Assembly: GCA_008690995.1 (NCBI GenBank)
Contig: VRMN01000003.1
Location: 1,240,001-1,304,000, forward strand
Direction: 5' to 3'
From: Porphyridium purpureum
Taxonomy: Eukaryota > Rhodophyta > Bangiophyceae > Porphyridiales > Porphyridiaceae
DNA length: 64,000 bases
Shown: positions 1 through 9,666 of the stretch, piece after piece
Numbering within the stretch: position 1 is the stretch's first letter
Layout of the letters: each line of letters begins with the position of its first letter
Translations under genes and position numbers: made by a program
Notes under the pieces: generated by a model
What the model was told of the DNA's origin: nothing
Seen by the model: only the letters and a program-made list of their open reading frames with translations
Database searches by the model: none

Positions 1-657
1 AGGGTTGTTCTCAGCAAACGCGCGGCGCAAGAACGAGCGGAACGGCGCAATGCCAGTTCCCGTCGCCAACATGATGATGGTCGCGCTGGTGTCTGCCGGC
101 ATCAAGAGACCGGTTCCGACAGGGCCCGACAGGTTCACCGGGTCTCCTGGCTTCAGGTCGCAGATGAAGTTGCTGCACACTCCCTTGACCTCCTCGCCGG
201 TCTCTGGGTCGTTGTATACCAATCTCTTCACGCACAGACCGACGGTCTTGTCATCGCCAAAGTCGCCGTGGCGCGTGGACGCGATCGAGTACAAACGCAC
301 CTTGTTCGGCTTGCCCGTCTTCGGGTCGTTGCCCGGCGGGATCACGCCGACCGACTGGCCTTCCAGGTACTTGACGTTGCCGTCCGTGTTGATGATGACA
401 TGGTTGGTCTCTCCCGGCGCGCCCTCACCGACGATCAGCGAGTTGTACACGCACGTGCCGACGTACGGCGCATTCGGGCGGAACGTGTTGAGCGGGATCT
501 GCGACTTCTCCAGTCCGTGCGCGCTCATGACCGTTGCCCTTGCGCGGCTGCGCAGCACGGGCGCCGCGCGCGCGGCGCTCTGCACGCTCACGCATCGCTC
601 CTGCGTGCCCACAAAGCTGGACGCGCTTCCCATAATGCTTCCAACGAAGGCAGCCAT
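1..657 (-). CDS. petH: Ferredoxin-NADP+ reductase, plastid, 5' part (runs off the window)
   Basis: This enzyme passes electrons from photosystem I-reduced ferredoxin to NADP+ at the plastid thylakoid or stroma. The minus strand from the ATG at 657 reads 219 codons without a stop to the window edge. About the first 45 residues are Ser/Ala/Arg-rich with an early Phe ([10 protein letters not shown]), typical of red-algal plastid transit peptides. The FAD-binding motif RLYSIAST lies near residue 122. The start of the NADP domain, [17 protein letters not shown], lies near residue 195. Both are hallmark FNR motifs. The rest of the NADP+ domain lies left of the window. The stretch just upstream of the ATG is strongly pyrimidine-rich on the plus strand. 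The family is certain; the symbol follows plant and cyanobacterial usage. Confidence 0.95.
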   Translation of the reverse strand, partial: MAAFVGSIMGSASSFVGTQERCVSVQSAARAAPVLRSRARATVMSAHGLEKSQIPLNTFRPNAPYVGTCVYNSLIVGEGAPGETNHVIINTDGNVKYLEGQSVGVIPPGNDPKTGKPNKVRLYSIASTRHGDFGDDKTVGLCVKRLVYNDPETGEEVKGVCSNFICDLKPGDPVNLSGPVGTGLLMPADTSATIIMLATGTGIAPFRSFLRRAFAENNP

Positions 658-1112
658 GTTGTCAAATCGCCGTTTCCCACACGCGCTCCTCTTCTCTATG
701 TTGTCCCTCCTCCCCACTCCTTCCTTACCAACTCCTCCCGTCCCCCCTCCCCTCCTCCTCACTACTTCCTATTCCTTCTGTACCTCACGGTCTCATGTGT
801 GAACCACAAGAGTCATCGCACACACGCCTATTTCGGTCTAGGTTCTCTTGAGCCCCCCTCGCACACGATCTGGATCAACACTAAATTACCCCTGTTTTAA
901 TAGGAATGTCGGAGATCGACGCGACCCTGGGTGGACCACATATTTACGCGTTGTGGTAGATTGACGCTGTTTCTTCAATGAACAGCCGCACGGCGCTGCG
1001 CTTCTTGTTTGGATGAGATGGACTGTACACCTGCCGAGAGGTGCGTACACCTACGTCCAGATTGGATCATCGGTCCCAATGACCACGCCCCCAAAGACTG
1101 GACTTCCGCTGG
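658..1112 (-). promoter_or_regulatory. Upstream region of FNR; no gene seen
   Basis: This 455-bp gap holds the presumed promoter and leader of FNR. From about 690 to 780 the plus strand is C/T-rich, so the leader would be purine-rich. On the minus strand a weak TAAATAT element lies near 941-948. A single ACTGTAC at 1022-1028 and a CTGTACC at about 777 resemble the GTACAGTG motif found in other promoters here, but the match is incomplete. Nothing else is recognisable. Confidence 0.3.
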
Positions 1113-2519
1113 TCAAGTTTGTTCCAGACGGAGAATGCATTCGCCAAACGAGCTGCCTTGCGTCAGCTGGTAGGTCAGCGCATCGTGCACAGGTTTGTAC
1201 GTGGCGAGAATCTGCGTGGCCTGCTCCCACGCCCATTGGATGCGGCGCACGCGCTCGGACTGGGAATATGAAGGCAGCTCGTGACCAGCGGCAGAGTCAG
1301 ACGCGTCGGGCATCCCGGATCCGGCCGGCAACGCAGCGATGGGACCGCTTGCTCGCCCTCGGGCCTTCCTGCGAAATGAGCCGCGCTCTTTCGCCCGCTG
1401 CAGGCTCCAGAACAGCCGGTCGCAGCACCGTGGATCCGTCTCAATCAGCGTCTTGTCCAACTGGTGCTCCGCAATGACGCCGCTTAACATCCACACAAGG
1501 TACTTATCCACAAGAGACCGTGAAAGCTCGTCAGCACTGGCTGGCGGACGACCTTTCTCCGCCGGGTCTCTTTGCAATCCAGCCCATTCACTTTGAATAC
1601 GGCTCGAGTGGGATGCGACCAACTCCTTGACGTTTGGCTCGAAGCACACAAAGGGCAGGCCAAGCAAGTAGGCCACCATGAGATGCGCGGCTTCCACTGA
1701 ACACTGTCGAACAGGGTCATCTGAAAACAAGCGACGCAGGCCCTGAGTAACACGCTCAAATGTCCCCGTCTGTGCCACAAAGCGGTCCACAGCCATGCCG
1801 CCGCCTGCTAGGACGAGCAAAGCATTCGCATAATCGTGCGAGCCGTGGTGAATATATGGCTCGAAAAGTTCAAAACTCACACCCCCTCCAAGGACTGCCA
1901 GAAAACCGCTCGCGCTGAATAAATCGAGAGACCGCGATGTGTCGAGCGTGCTCAAAAACTTGAGCGACGCAGTATCTGACTCTGCATCTGACCCCGGGCC
2001 GCGCTCGCTGCTCGCCTCATCACACTTTATTGCCCGCAGGCATCCGAAACGCCGAAGCGTCTTGCGCTGAGACAAAAGCGCAAGCGCTTTCCGAACAGCG
2101 TCCTGGTCTGCTGGTGCGGATTGCCTCAATGCGCAGTCAAGCAGAGCCTGTATCGCTGCATCGCTCATCTGCCAATCCGCTCGTTCAGCAAAGAGCGCGC
2201 GTGTCAGATCAATCGCCTGGTCGAACCGGCCCTCAGAGCACAGCGTCTGCAGCAAGGCGTTCCCGACGAGACTTTCTGGCATTTCGCGGATCATGTCACG
2301 TGCAGACTGCGTGGGTGTAGCATCCGCCTCTGTGCGCACAGATAAGTCTTCCTGTCCCGGGTTCGTCGACGTGGGCGATTTCTCAGCAAACCGGTACAGA
2401 CCAGCGAGCCTGCAGCATCGGGCGCGGGGCGCGCGAGCGTGGCTGGTAGGTTGACGCAACAATGTGGCGGTTCGTCGCCTAGATGGCGGGCTGACTGTGG
2501 GCACTGGATGAAACATCAT
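1113..2519 (-). CDS. Hypothetical protein, 468 aa
   Basis: A long open frame with the same strand and tight spacing as its neighbours. I do not recognise the family. The first 45 or so residues are rich in Arg, Ser and Pro and could be an organelle-targeting extension. The rest looks mostly helical and Leu/Ala-rich (for example residues 85-180), with a small Gly-rich hydrophobic patch (FLAVLGGGVSFELF) near residue 207. No membrane segment or catalytic motif stands out. A later Met (MIREMPESLV, near residue 76) is an alternative start. The reading frames on the opposite strand here are shorter and compositionally odd, so this strand is preferred. Confidence 0.7.
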   Translation of the reverse strand: MMFHPVPTVSPPSRRRTATLLRQPTSHARAPRARCCRLAGLYRFAEKSPTSTNPGQEDLSVRTEADATPTQSARDMIREMPESLVGNALLQTLCSEGRFDQAIDLTRALFAERADWQMSDAAIQALLDCALRQSAPADQDAVRKALALLSQRKTLRRFGCLRAIKCDEASSERGPGSDAESDTASLKFLSTLDTSRSLDLFSASGFLAVLGGGVSFELFEPYIHHGSHDYANALLVLAGGGMAVDRFVAQTGTFERVTQGLRRLFSDDPVRQCSVEAAHLMVAYLLGLPFVCFEPNVKELVASHSSRIQSEWAGLQRDPAEKGRPPASADELSRSLVDKYLVWMLSGVIAEHQLDKTLIETDPRCCDRLFWSLQRAKERGSFRRKARGRASGPIAALPAGSGMPDASDSAAGHELPSYSQSERVRRIQWAWEQATQILATYKPVHDALTYQLTQGSSFGECILRLEQT

Positions 2520-2877
2520 GCGGATGCGTCTCTACGAGAACGAGCCGCCTTTGCCGTGATCTCGGACACACAACCAGTTGACGAAAAAGTTCAGCGGCCT
2601 CGACAAATTGCGATGAACTCGTTTGGCTGCTCTTCAGGCAGCGGGACGATAGGGCGGCGGTTTCTCAAGCAGCGGAAGCCACCCGACCCACGAGACAAAA
2701 GGATAAGCGAACCAAACGCAACGCGAGAAAGCCTTGTCACGACCACATAACCTCGTGACCACCTCACGCCCAAATGCAACCCACCTCCCGCCCGTGTGCA
2801 GTATGAATTTGAAAGGAGGTGCAGATTTGAAATGGGAGTGCGTCTTGTCTTCATCTTTATTGACCCAGAATATTTAT
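2520..2877. other. Intergenic gap with G6PD poly(A) signals
   Basis: A 358-bp gap between two minus-strand genes. Reading leftwards from the G6PD stop there are two AATAAA signals. One (2878-2873) starts inside the stop codon and the other lies at 2861-2856. They probably direct 3' processing of G6PD. The rest is the upstream region of the hypothetical gene; no TATA box is clear. Confidence 0.5.
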
Positions 2878-4578
2878 TCAGTCATGTATCCACTGCAGCC
2901 CGAGCTTGAATGCCTGGCGCTCCGCTTCAATGGGCCCGGCACTGCCATAGTTATACGCCGCAGGCTTCGGCGCACGGTCGCCTTCCATTTGCTTGAGCGC
3001 AGTGTCAAAGATCTGCCACGCGACGCGCAGCTCGTCATCACGAATGAACAGACTCTTCTCGCCCTGGATCGCGTCTAGAATCAGGCGCTCGTATGCATCT
3101 GGAATATCCTTGCTCTCCTCCCACGCCTCGCGGTAGAAGAGATTCAACCGCGCTTGCTCGAGCCGCGATGTCAGGCCCGGTGCCTTGCTTATAATTTTCA
3201 TGTAGATAGCTTCGTCGGGTTGCACACGGATCACCAGGCAATTGCTCTTCATCGACTCTGGCACGTTGAAAATGTCGCCGGGCGCGGGCTTGAACTGAAT
3301 CACGATCTCGGCCTTTCGCTCATCAAGCGCCTTGCCCGCTCGCATCAGGAACGGAACGCCTTCCCATCGTCGGTTCGGAATGTGGAAGACGCAGCTCGCA
3401 AACGTGGGCGTTGTCGAGTTTTTCGGGACACCATCGTCGTCGAAATAGCCTGGTTTGCCGTTGGCAGCTTTGTACTGGCCCAGCACAAAGTCATCGATGG
3501 TGAGCGGCTTCACCTGGCGCAGCACTTTCACCTTTTCGTTTCGGATATCCTCGCCGCTCAGAGATACAGGCGTCTCCATGGCCAGCAAAGCTAGAGCCTG
3601 AAGCAGATGGTTCTGCATGATGTCGCGAACAATGCCAAAGTCGTTGAAGTAGCCAGCGCGGCCTTCGACCCCAAACGGCTCTTTGAATGAAATCTGGACC
3701 GACTCAATGTGGTGATGGTTCCAAAGCGGCTCGAAAATCGAGTTCGCGAAGCGCAGCGTCATCAAGTTCTGCACGAGCTCCTTCCCCAAGTAGTGGTCGA
3801 TGCGGTAGACCTCTTCCTCTGAGAAGGAACTGCTCAGCGATGCTTGTAAATGCACGTATGAGGCAAGGTCGCGCCCGAACGGCTTCTCTACAATTACACG
3901 CGTCCAGCCTTTTGCCCCTCGCGCAGCGCGGTGAATTGAATGGCACGCATCCTCAAAGACACTTGGCGGCACTGCCAAGTAGAAGAGACGGTTGCTCACG
4001 CCACGCTGCTCCTCGAAGTCTGCCGTCAGCTTGTCCAAGGAAGCCATATCTTCCTCGGATGCGTAACTGCCCTTATGGTACCGACAGCGCGGGAGAAACT
4101 GGTCCATCTTTTCACTGCACTTGCGGCCGTCGAGAACGCGGCAGGTTAGACTGCCGAGAATGAGTTCGCGGAACTCATCATCGCTCATATCCCGCCGGGC
4201 ATACCCGACAATCTGAAAATCATCGGGAAGCAAGTCGTGGTAGAAGAGTGAAAACAGGGCCGGGAAGGTCTTCTTCTTGGCCAGATCGCCTGATGCGCCC
4301 AGCACCACGATTGAGATCGGCTCCTTACGACAATCGTCCGTGCGCTTGTGCACCGAGTCCATCAGCGATTTCTGAGTGTCGAGCTGCAAGCCCGACAACA
4401 TTGCCGATGCGCCGGGCGCCGGCGCATTTCTCGCATCCATGCGCACGGCATGACTAGCCTTTCTGACAGCCGCCGTCACCGCACGATTATTCATCAATGC
4501 ACGCTCCTTCTGCGTCCTTCCCGACACCGGCGACGAGGTTGCCGGCCCTGCCGACCCGACAAACGCCGAACCAGTCAT
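2878..4578 (-). CDS. G6PD: Glucose-6-phosphate 1-dehydrogenase
   Basis: The enzyme catalyses the first, NADPH-producing step of the oxidative pentose phosphate pathway. It has 566 residues from the ATG at 4578. The nucleotide-binding motif GASGDLA is at about 94-100, EKPFG at about 231 and the substrate-binding signature RIDHYLGKE at about 259-267. The C-terminal G6PD domain follows to the stop. The frame is open upstream to 4800, but a TATA box at 4709-4716 lies between, so a start at 4578 (or the Met at 4494) is more likely. The extra 85 residues before the core are Ala/Arg/Ser-rich and may target it to a plastid; a cytosolic form is also possible. Two AATAAA signals follow the stop. A pair of GTACAGTG motifs lies about 130-155 bp upstream of the TATA box. 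Confidence 0.95.
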   Translation of the reverse strand: MTGSAFVGSAGPATSSPVSGRTQKERALMNNRAVTAAVRKASHAVRMDARNAPAPGASAMLSGLQLDTQKSLMDSVHKRTDDCRKEPISIVVLGASGDLAKKKTFPALFSLFYHDLLPDDFQIVGYARRDMSDDEFRELILGSLTCRVLDGRKCSEKMDQFLPRCRYHKGSYASEEDMASLDKLTADFEEQRGVSNRLFYLAVPPSVFEDACHSIHRAARGAKGWTRVIVEKPFGRDLASYVHLQASLSSSFSEEEVYRIDHYLGKELVQNLMTLRFANSIFEPLWNHHHIESVQISFKEPFGVEGRAGYFNDFGIVRDIMQNHLLQALALLAMETPVSLSGEDIRNEKVKVLRQVKPLTIDDFVLGQYKAANGKPGYFDDDGVPKNSTTPTFASCVFHIPNRRWEGVPFLMRAGKALDERKAEIVIQFKPAPGDIFNVPESMKSNCLVIRVQPDEAIYMKIISKAPGLTSRLEQARLNLFYREAWEESKDIPDAYERLILDAIQGEKSLFIRDDELRVAWQIFDTALKQMEGDRAPKPAAYNYGSAGPIEAERQAFKLGLQWIHD

Positions 4579-4708
4579 CTTGGTATCGCTGCTCCACCCA
4601 CCATCCACGTCGCGGCCGCGACACACCCTAATCCGACACACGCCACGCCCACAACCTGCAGCGTTCTTCTGCCCAAGTCTGCCGTGCTTGTACTCCGTCA
4701 GACGGTAT

Positions 4709-4716
4709 CTTATATA
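4709..4716 (-). promoter_or_regulatory. TATA box of G6PD
   Basis: The minus strand reads TATATAAG. Transcription would start near 4680, about 100 bp before the ATG at 4578. This argues against the longer in-frame start at 4800. Confidence 0.7.
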
Positions 4717-4848
4717 CCAAGGCGGAAGACGAACGGCGGACGGCGACCAGCGCTCTGTCTTTCTTCGACCGCACGCCACCTCGACATCGCGGGCACGCAC
4801 ATCCGTTGGAGAAAATCTTCAATTTTGACTTGTCGCGTTAGCGATGAG

Positions 4849-4871
4849 GTACAGTGATGTGGAGTACAGTG
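4849..4871. promoter_or_regulatory. Direct pair of GTACAGTG motifs upstream of G6PD
   Basis: GTACAGTG occurs at 4849-4856 and again at 4864-4871, 15 bp apart start to start. The same octamer recurs upstream of other genes and in LTR promoters in this window. The pair lies 133-155 bp upstream of the G6PD TATA box. Confidence 0.5.
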
Positions 4872-5560
4872 CGTGTGACGGGTGGCGATCGCGGGACGCG
4901 TGCGGTTGAGTCGCAGCACGCGCTATGAGCCGCGTGACTCCCGCTGCTGCGGCTGCCGCGATTTTGCGCGCCGCGCTATTCTGGGTGGGCGCGCGGCTTT
5001 CTGCGCCGCGCGGTGCGAAATTCGGCCGCAACCATCGCCGTGCGTTTTCTCGCGCCCGACACAGCTTTTCAACATTTGCGCTGTCCCGGCAAGTCGGCCC
5101 GCGGGAATCCCGCCAGGGTGTGAAGGGCTTTCTCAAGACGAAGGCACCCGCACGCGTGTCGGAAAGCAACCATGCGACGTCGACCACTGGCACTCGTGTC
5201 TGCCGAATAAGTGGTGGTAGTAGTTGCGGGTTCACGTCCGAGACATGTGTCGCGCGAAGGCCGTAGGGTCAAGGATTCTGATCACGAAGTGCTTGACGGC
5301 GGTGATTCTCATCGATGCTCACTATATGGATTTGAGCATTGTTCTGACGCGTTTGCATGGGGATGATACTTCCATTCTCTGTCAAGTTAGTGGGGTCGTG
5401 ATGAAGCACGTGGTTAATTTCGCCAAACACCTGGTTGAAGTATCCCAACAGTCCTTTAATTTTCCTTCACGTTTTGTTCTTCGGACTGCACTACTCTTCT
5501 GACTCTACCCACGGTCTCGAGCTTCCAGTGAAAACTTCGTTTCCAGATGGCAAAATCATC
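4872..5560. other. Intergenic region, no supported gene
   Basis: About 690 bp between the G6PD promoter and the 3' end of the small LEA-like gene. Short frames exist on both strands, for example a plus frame from 4925 with an Ala/Arg-rich beginning. They overlap each other and none has a recognisable domain. No tRNA or repeat was seen. Confidence 0.4.
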
Positions 5561-5752
5561 TTACTTCTTCGGCTTCACGGCATTCGCAGCATTCTCCATC
5601 GTGTTACCGGCCTTGTCCGCAGTGTTTTGCGCGGAACCTTTGACGTTGTCTTTGGCCTTGTTCGCGTCGTGGCGTGCCTGCTCCTCAGTCGTCCTGTTCT
5701 CCACTCCAAGGGCCACGCCAGTCTTGTGAGCTGCGTCCTTCATTGCGTCCAT
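5561..5752 (-). CDS. Small LEA-like amphipathic protein, 63 aa
   Basis: A short, highly charged protein rich in Ala, Lys, Asp, Asn and Thr with no hydrophobic core. It reads as an 11-residue-periodic amphipathic helix, as in group 3 late-embryogenesis-abundant proteins, and ends ENAANAVKPKK. Two further genes at 19481 and 20177 are of the same kind, and a decayed copy lies near 18773. A TATA element (5899-5890, minus strand TATAAGAAGG) closely matches the one of the gene at 19481. LEA proteins stabilise proteins and membranes during water loss; some such helices coat lipid droplets. The role is inferred from composition only. Confidence 0.7.
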   Translation of the reverse strand: MDAMKDAAHKTGVALGVENRTTEEQARHDANKAKDNVKGSAQNTADKAGNTMENAANAVKPKK

Positions 5753-5889
5753 GATGCCTACGTTTGCTTGCTGACGATAACTTCACACCTTCCCACTACC
5801 CACTGCTCTTCTGCTCCTTCTCTCTACACACAACTTCGATACTTCTTCTCTTCTGCCGCTGTCGACCAGTCCTCCTCCGGCTGGGCAGA

Positions 5890-5899
5890 CCTTCTTATA
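5890..5899 (-). promoter_or_regulatory. TATA box of the 63-aa LEA-like gene
   Basis: The minus strand reads TATAAGAAGG about 140 bp upstream of the ATG at 5752. The related gene at 19481 has TATAAGAAGA in the corresponding place. Confidence 0.6.
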
Positions 5900-6083
5900 C
5901 CTGTGAGCCCGTGACAAAAGTCTTCCAGCTGGCTTGTGCCCAGGCAGATCCTGGATGTCCTTCGGCATACCGTCTCAAATTGTCGTGCGCGAGTGTGACA
6001 TAACACAGCTGTCGATGGGTCCAAATTGGGATTCCAGATGTCGCCTCCACCTGTCAGCGAGACAGCGTCGAACACATCAAGGT

Positions 6084-6088
6084 GACCT
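6084..6088. repeat. Target-site duplication of the copia element, left copy
   Basis: GACCT precedes the left LTR here and the same five bases follow the right LTR at 18246-18250. Five bases is the usual duplication length for Ty1/copia integration. Confidence 0.9.
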
Positions 6089-6506
6089 TGTCACAAAAAC
6101 CGGTTTTACGGGGTTTTGTGCCCCGGAGAGACCGCGAAGGCGTAGGGAAGAACTGCTACACGTCAGGCAGTGGGCCCGCCACCACGGACGTGAGGTCGGT
6201 CTGCAGGAGGTGATCTTCAGAATCCCTTGCTGCTTATAAGGACAACAAACCCTTTTTAACTAAATGTTCTTCACTACGCTCATCTCTGGTCCTCCTTTTT
6301 TTCCCGTCATTAGCTTGCGGGAGACGGAGTCCACTTTATATACTTCGCACGAGGTGACCGCTGTACGCCGGGCTGGCGTGGGACGAGATCCTGCGTGAGA
6401 ACTATCTTGCGAGGCTCGGCATGATCCCGTGCCTGTCGACAGCCCGGAGAAGCGATGCGAGGTGCATCTCTTAGTACAGTGGCTTGGAAGAGTGAACTTT
6501 CTGACA
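6089..6506 (-). repeat. copia 3' LTR
   Basis: A 418-bp direct repeat of 17828-18245. On the minus strand a TATA box (TATATAAA, 6342-6335) lies about 130 bp downstream of a GTACAGTG motif (plus-strand coordinates 6474-6481), the same layout as in the G6PD promoter. Confidence 0.93.
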
Positions 6507-6612
6507 CTAGCCCGACCTCGTTTTGTTGTTTGCTGAGCGCGAGTGCGATGCTCAACGTTGAACCTGCTTGCGTAAGCGCAAATTAACCTTCTCCGAAAAA
6601 CGTGAGAATGTT

Positions 6613-9600
6613 CTACTGAAGTAGATACACACGCGCGCTGGCAACGTCCGCTAGTTTACCGTGGCGTAACACGCGTCGCCAGAGCGGGCAGTCGCGCTCT
6701 TTGGTGAGCGCGTCGGCAACATTGTTGGCGCCCGCGACATGCACAAGTTCTGCGATCCGCCCCAGCGCCATGCCTTCCCGGAGAAGCAGAAGTCGAATCA
6801 TCTGCCTCTTTTCCTGGAGAATGGAGCTGCTTGCAACCGAGTCGTATATTTGCTTTGAGTCAGTGGCGAGGACAATGGGCGCATCTAGCCCGCACTGATG
6901 TAGTTCGTTCTGTATGCCTTCAGCGAAATCGTATGCCAACACCAAAGCCAGAAGTTCAGCACTCATGGCTGAGTGTGCCACCTGTTTGGCCTTATGTGAC
7001 GAAGAATGCAGATGGTGTACTGTGTCAGATGAGTCACCAAGGAAAATCGCGAAACCAAGTTGGGAAGTGTGGTCGTGATTAGAGGCGTAACTGGCATCTG
7101 CAAATACGCGTATCCTTAGCGTCGCTGGGTCTAGTGGGGCATATCGCACTTGTACTCGGTGATGGTTCACATACTTGGCGAGTCGCACAACCTTTCTCGC
7201 GTGTTCTTGAGTAAAAGAGCTTGCTGTCACTTGGGCCAATTTGGCTGTTGCGCACTGGATGTCTGGGCGCGTGCCTGATGACAAGTAGGCCAGCTTGCCG
7301 CGTATTGAGCGAAATTCCTCGAAGGTCTGCACATTCGGGATGCTTGATCCGAAGCATCTTTGGACATAAGCATCTTGGTCTATTGTCAAAGTCCGTCCTC
7401 GGGTGGTGACATGTGTCCCATTGAATGTAAAAGGCGGATCGAAACGACCTTTGTTATCGAGTCCAGAGGCAACTTTGGACTCTGCGGCGAACGCCGCCTC
7501 TTCGCCAAAAATCAAAGAATCGTCCACAAGCACGCCGACACCGCCGAGGAATGATTCTTCGGATCGGAGATAGAAGACGCAAGGGTCGAGACCGGCCGTA
7601 TTAAAGCCTATATCACGGAGTCGCTTGGTCAGTGTGGCATGCCAGTAGGTCCCCGACTCTCTGAGTCCATACAATGGCTTGACTATCCGGGCGTATTGAG
7701 GGAATACACTTTCCGTGATTTTGGAAAGGATGTCCCGCACGTCAGACTTTAGCCGGATGAATACTTTGCGCGATAGGTCCCACTCACTCTGCAAGTATGC
7801 TTGAGCAAAATCGCGGTATGCGATTCTATGCCCCCGGATCACTGCTATGGAAAAGATCGTGCGCATCATAAACCGCGATAGCGTTGGCGCATTTATGGTT
7901 GTGGATTCCGCGCCCGGATCCCGTGTTTTGATGCCTTGTGCGACGGAGCGGGATTTGAAGGTACCGTCTGCCTTGACGGTGTTTTCCATTCGCGAGCCTA
8001 ATAAAGTCGCGCCCGGCGGTACTTCATGCACTGCTTCAAGAGTGCCTCGATCGATTAAGCCACGAAGCTCCTTTTCCTTTGCTTCTTTCCATAAATCATC
8101 CTCGACATGGTCTGCGCTATCGAGCTTGAGAATTAGATTTTCCCGTACGTCTGTGGCTCGCAAATATGGTTTCACATTGTGGATGCTGAATGATAATTGT
8201 CTTGCCGGACCTCTCATATTCGGCACGAGCACCCACACCCGGTTTCCATCAACCTTGGCGCACACAAACGGGCCCCCATACTCATACGCTTCTTCGCGGC
8301 GCACGAGGACCGGGACTCCAGCTTCAATTCTGTCCCCCTCCCGCGGAAATTCAGGGGCTCGGCTCGCCAATGCTGCTTTCACACGATATTCTGCAATGGC
8401 GCGTTCATACGCGCCCCGCGCAATTATGGCCGCGGAAAGGCGGGCAACATTCATTTCGCGGGAATCTTCTCGGGCCGATTCTGGTCGCATGGCCAGTCGT
8501 GGTATTGTCCCAAACACCAGAAGGCTGGGAATTACACCTTCTGGGCCGGTGGTTACATTGACCGCCCGTACAGCGATGGCGAGAGAGTCCTCTGGAGTCA
8601 AACCTGGTTGGTCGCGGCGGACTCGTAGATACGTTTTCCGTAGAGGCTCATGGTGTCGTTCCACCGTTCCTTGGGACCAATGCGACTCTATGGGGACGAC
8701 GTCTACGACAGAGCACTCCCCTAGCATGAGCGCCTTAAAGTCGGCTGACGCAAAATTACTCTGGTGGTCCACTGTGATTCGATGCGGACTACCGAATACA
8801 GATATCCATCCCCGGAAAAATAAACAGAACAGGTCTTGAGCAGTTTCTCCGGACACAAACCATGCCCCGTTGAGCTTTGTGCCATTGCAGACTGCGTGTA
8901 GAACCGGGATGGATGGACTTGTTGCATCTGGATTCAAGTACATGATGTCAAGCGATACATTGTGGTTAAATGAAACCTCAATTTCCGCAGCAACTTTAAA
9001 GCTGCTTCGCCGCCCGGAATACCACTGGCAAATATCACACACGCGCAGCATGTCGTGTAGTTTCTTGTACTGTTCTGATGACAACGGGTTCCCAGAAAGG
9101 CGCAGTATCTTCTTCATCTGGGCGGCGCTTGCGTGTCCGAATCTTTTGTGAATATTTTTGAGCTCGGCGTCTGTGAACAGTAAAGCTTGTTCGGATGACT
9201 CCACATGGAATAATCCTTTCGAAAACGAATTTGCCGGGATCGATATGTGTTTGGAAGGCGCCACTTCTAAACGGATGTCAAAGTTCGGCCCTTGTAGTCG
9301 TAGAGGTGGTGGTTCACGTACCACGTTCAGTCGGTGACGCTCGAGTTCGTCGTTGCCGATGAGGATGGGCAGATTTGAGCCTTGGACCACAATGAAATGG
9401 AAAGAAAGAAAGGCGTCTGCACCAATCCCGACACGCACGGTCCCGACTCCGACCGGCTCCAGGCGCTTTCCCCAGACAAGTGTTGGGAGTTCTTTTGGTA
9501 CGGGTTCAAGTGTCTTAGGTGACCCTACGGTTTCACAATATTCGAAAAATGCGGCCACGCCTGCGACCGAAATCGGGGCGCCCGTATCCACAAACACACC

Positions 9601-9660
9601 TCTCCAGCGGCGCAGTGGCGCTGTGCGGCCGGAAATCCCACATATCGCCACCTGCACCAT
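6613..9660 (-). CDS. copia Pol polyprotein
   Basis: An open frame of 1,015 residues. Parts in order are a protease segment with VDTGA near the start, the integrase zinc-binding and core segments (GHASAAQMKKIL, then VSLDIMYL and the acidic core), a copia-type reverse transcriptase with VLVDDSLIF, and RNase H (VFADASYAS near the end). It lies immediately downstream of gag. As retroelement coding sequence it is a recent arrival and not a host gene. Confidence 0.93.
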   Translation of the reverse strand: MVQVAICGISGRTAPLRRWRGVFVDTGAPISVAGVAAFFEYCETVGSPKTLEPVPKELPTLVWGKRLEPVGVGTVRVGIGADAFLSFHFIVVQGSNLPILIGNDELERHRLNVVREPPPLRLQGPNFDIRLEVAPSKHISIPANSFSKGLFHVESSEQALLFTDAELKNIHKRFGHASAAQMKKILRLSGNPLSSEQYKKLHDMLRVCDICQWYSGRRSSFKVAAEIEVSFNHNVSLDIMYLNPDATSPSIPVLHAVCNGTKLNGAWFVSGETAQDLFCLFFRGWISVFGSPHRITVDHQSNFASADFKALMLGECSVVDVVPIESHWSQGTVERHHEPLRKTYLRVRRDQPGLTPEDSLAIAVRAVNVTTGPEGVIPSLLVFGTIPRLAMRPESAREDSREMNVARLSAAIIARGAYERAIAEYRVKAALASRAPEFPREGDRIEAGVPVLVRREEAYEYGGPFVCAKVDGNRVWVLVPNMRGPARQLSFSIHNVKPYLRATDVRENLILKLDSADHVEDDLWKEAKEKELRGLIDRGTLEAVHEVPPGATLLGSRMENTVKADGTFKSRSVAQGIKTRDPGAESTTINAPTLSRFMMRTIFSIAVIRGHRIAYRDFAQAYLQSEWDLSRKVFIRLKSDVRDILSKITESVFPQYARIVKPLYGLRESGTYWHATLTKRLRDIGFNTAGLDPCVFYLRSEESFLGGVGVLVDDSLIFGEEAAFAAESKVASGLDNKGRFDPPFTFNGTHVTTRGRTLTIDQDAYVQRCFGSSIPNVQTFEEFRSIRGKLAYLSSGTRPDIQCATAKLAQVTASSFTQEHARKVVRLAKYVNHHRVQVRYAPLDPATLRIRVFADASYASNHDHTSQLGFAIFLGDSSDTVHHLHSSSHKAKQVAHSAMSAELLALVLAYDFAEGIQNELHQCGLDAPIVLATDSKQIYDSVASSSILQEKRQMIRLLLLREGMALGRIAELVHVAGANNVADALTKERDCPLWRRVLRHGKLADVASARVYLLQ

Positions 9661-9666
9661 AAGGAG

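Noticed and set aside
5-900. Long plus-strand frames at the left edge
   Set aside because: They are shadows of the FNR gene, whose minus-strand translation has clear FAD and NADP motifs.
4579-4800. Longer N-terminus for G6PD
   Set aside because: A TATA box at 4709-4716 lies inside the extension, and the extra residues look like translated promoter.
4925-5266. Plus frame with Ala/Arg-rich, targeting-like start
   Set aside because: Short, no domain, overlapped by an equally long minus frame; GC-rich DNA gives such frames easily.
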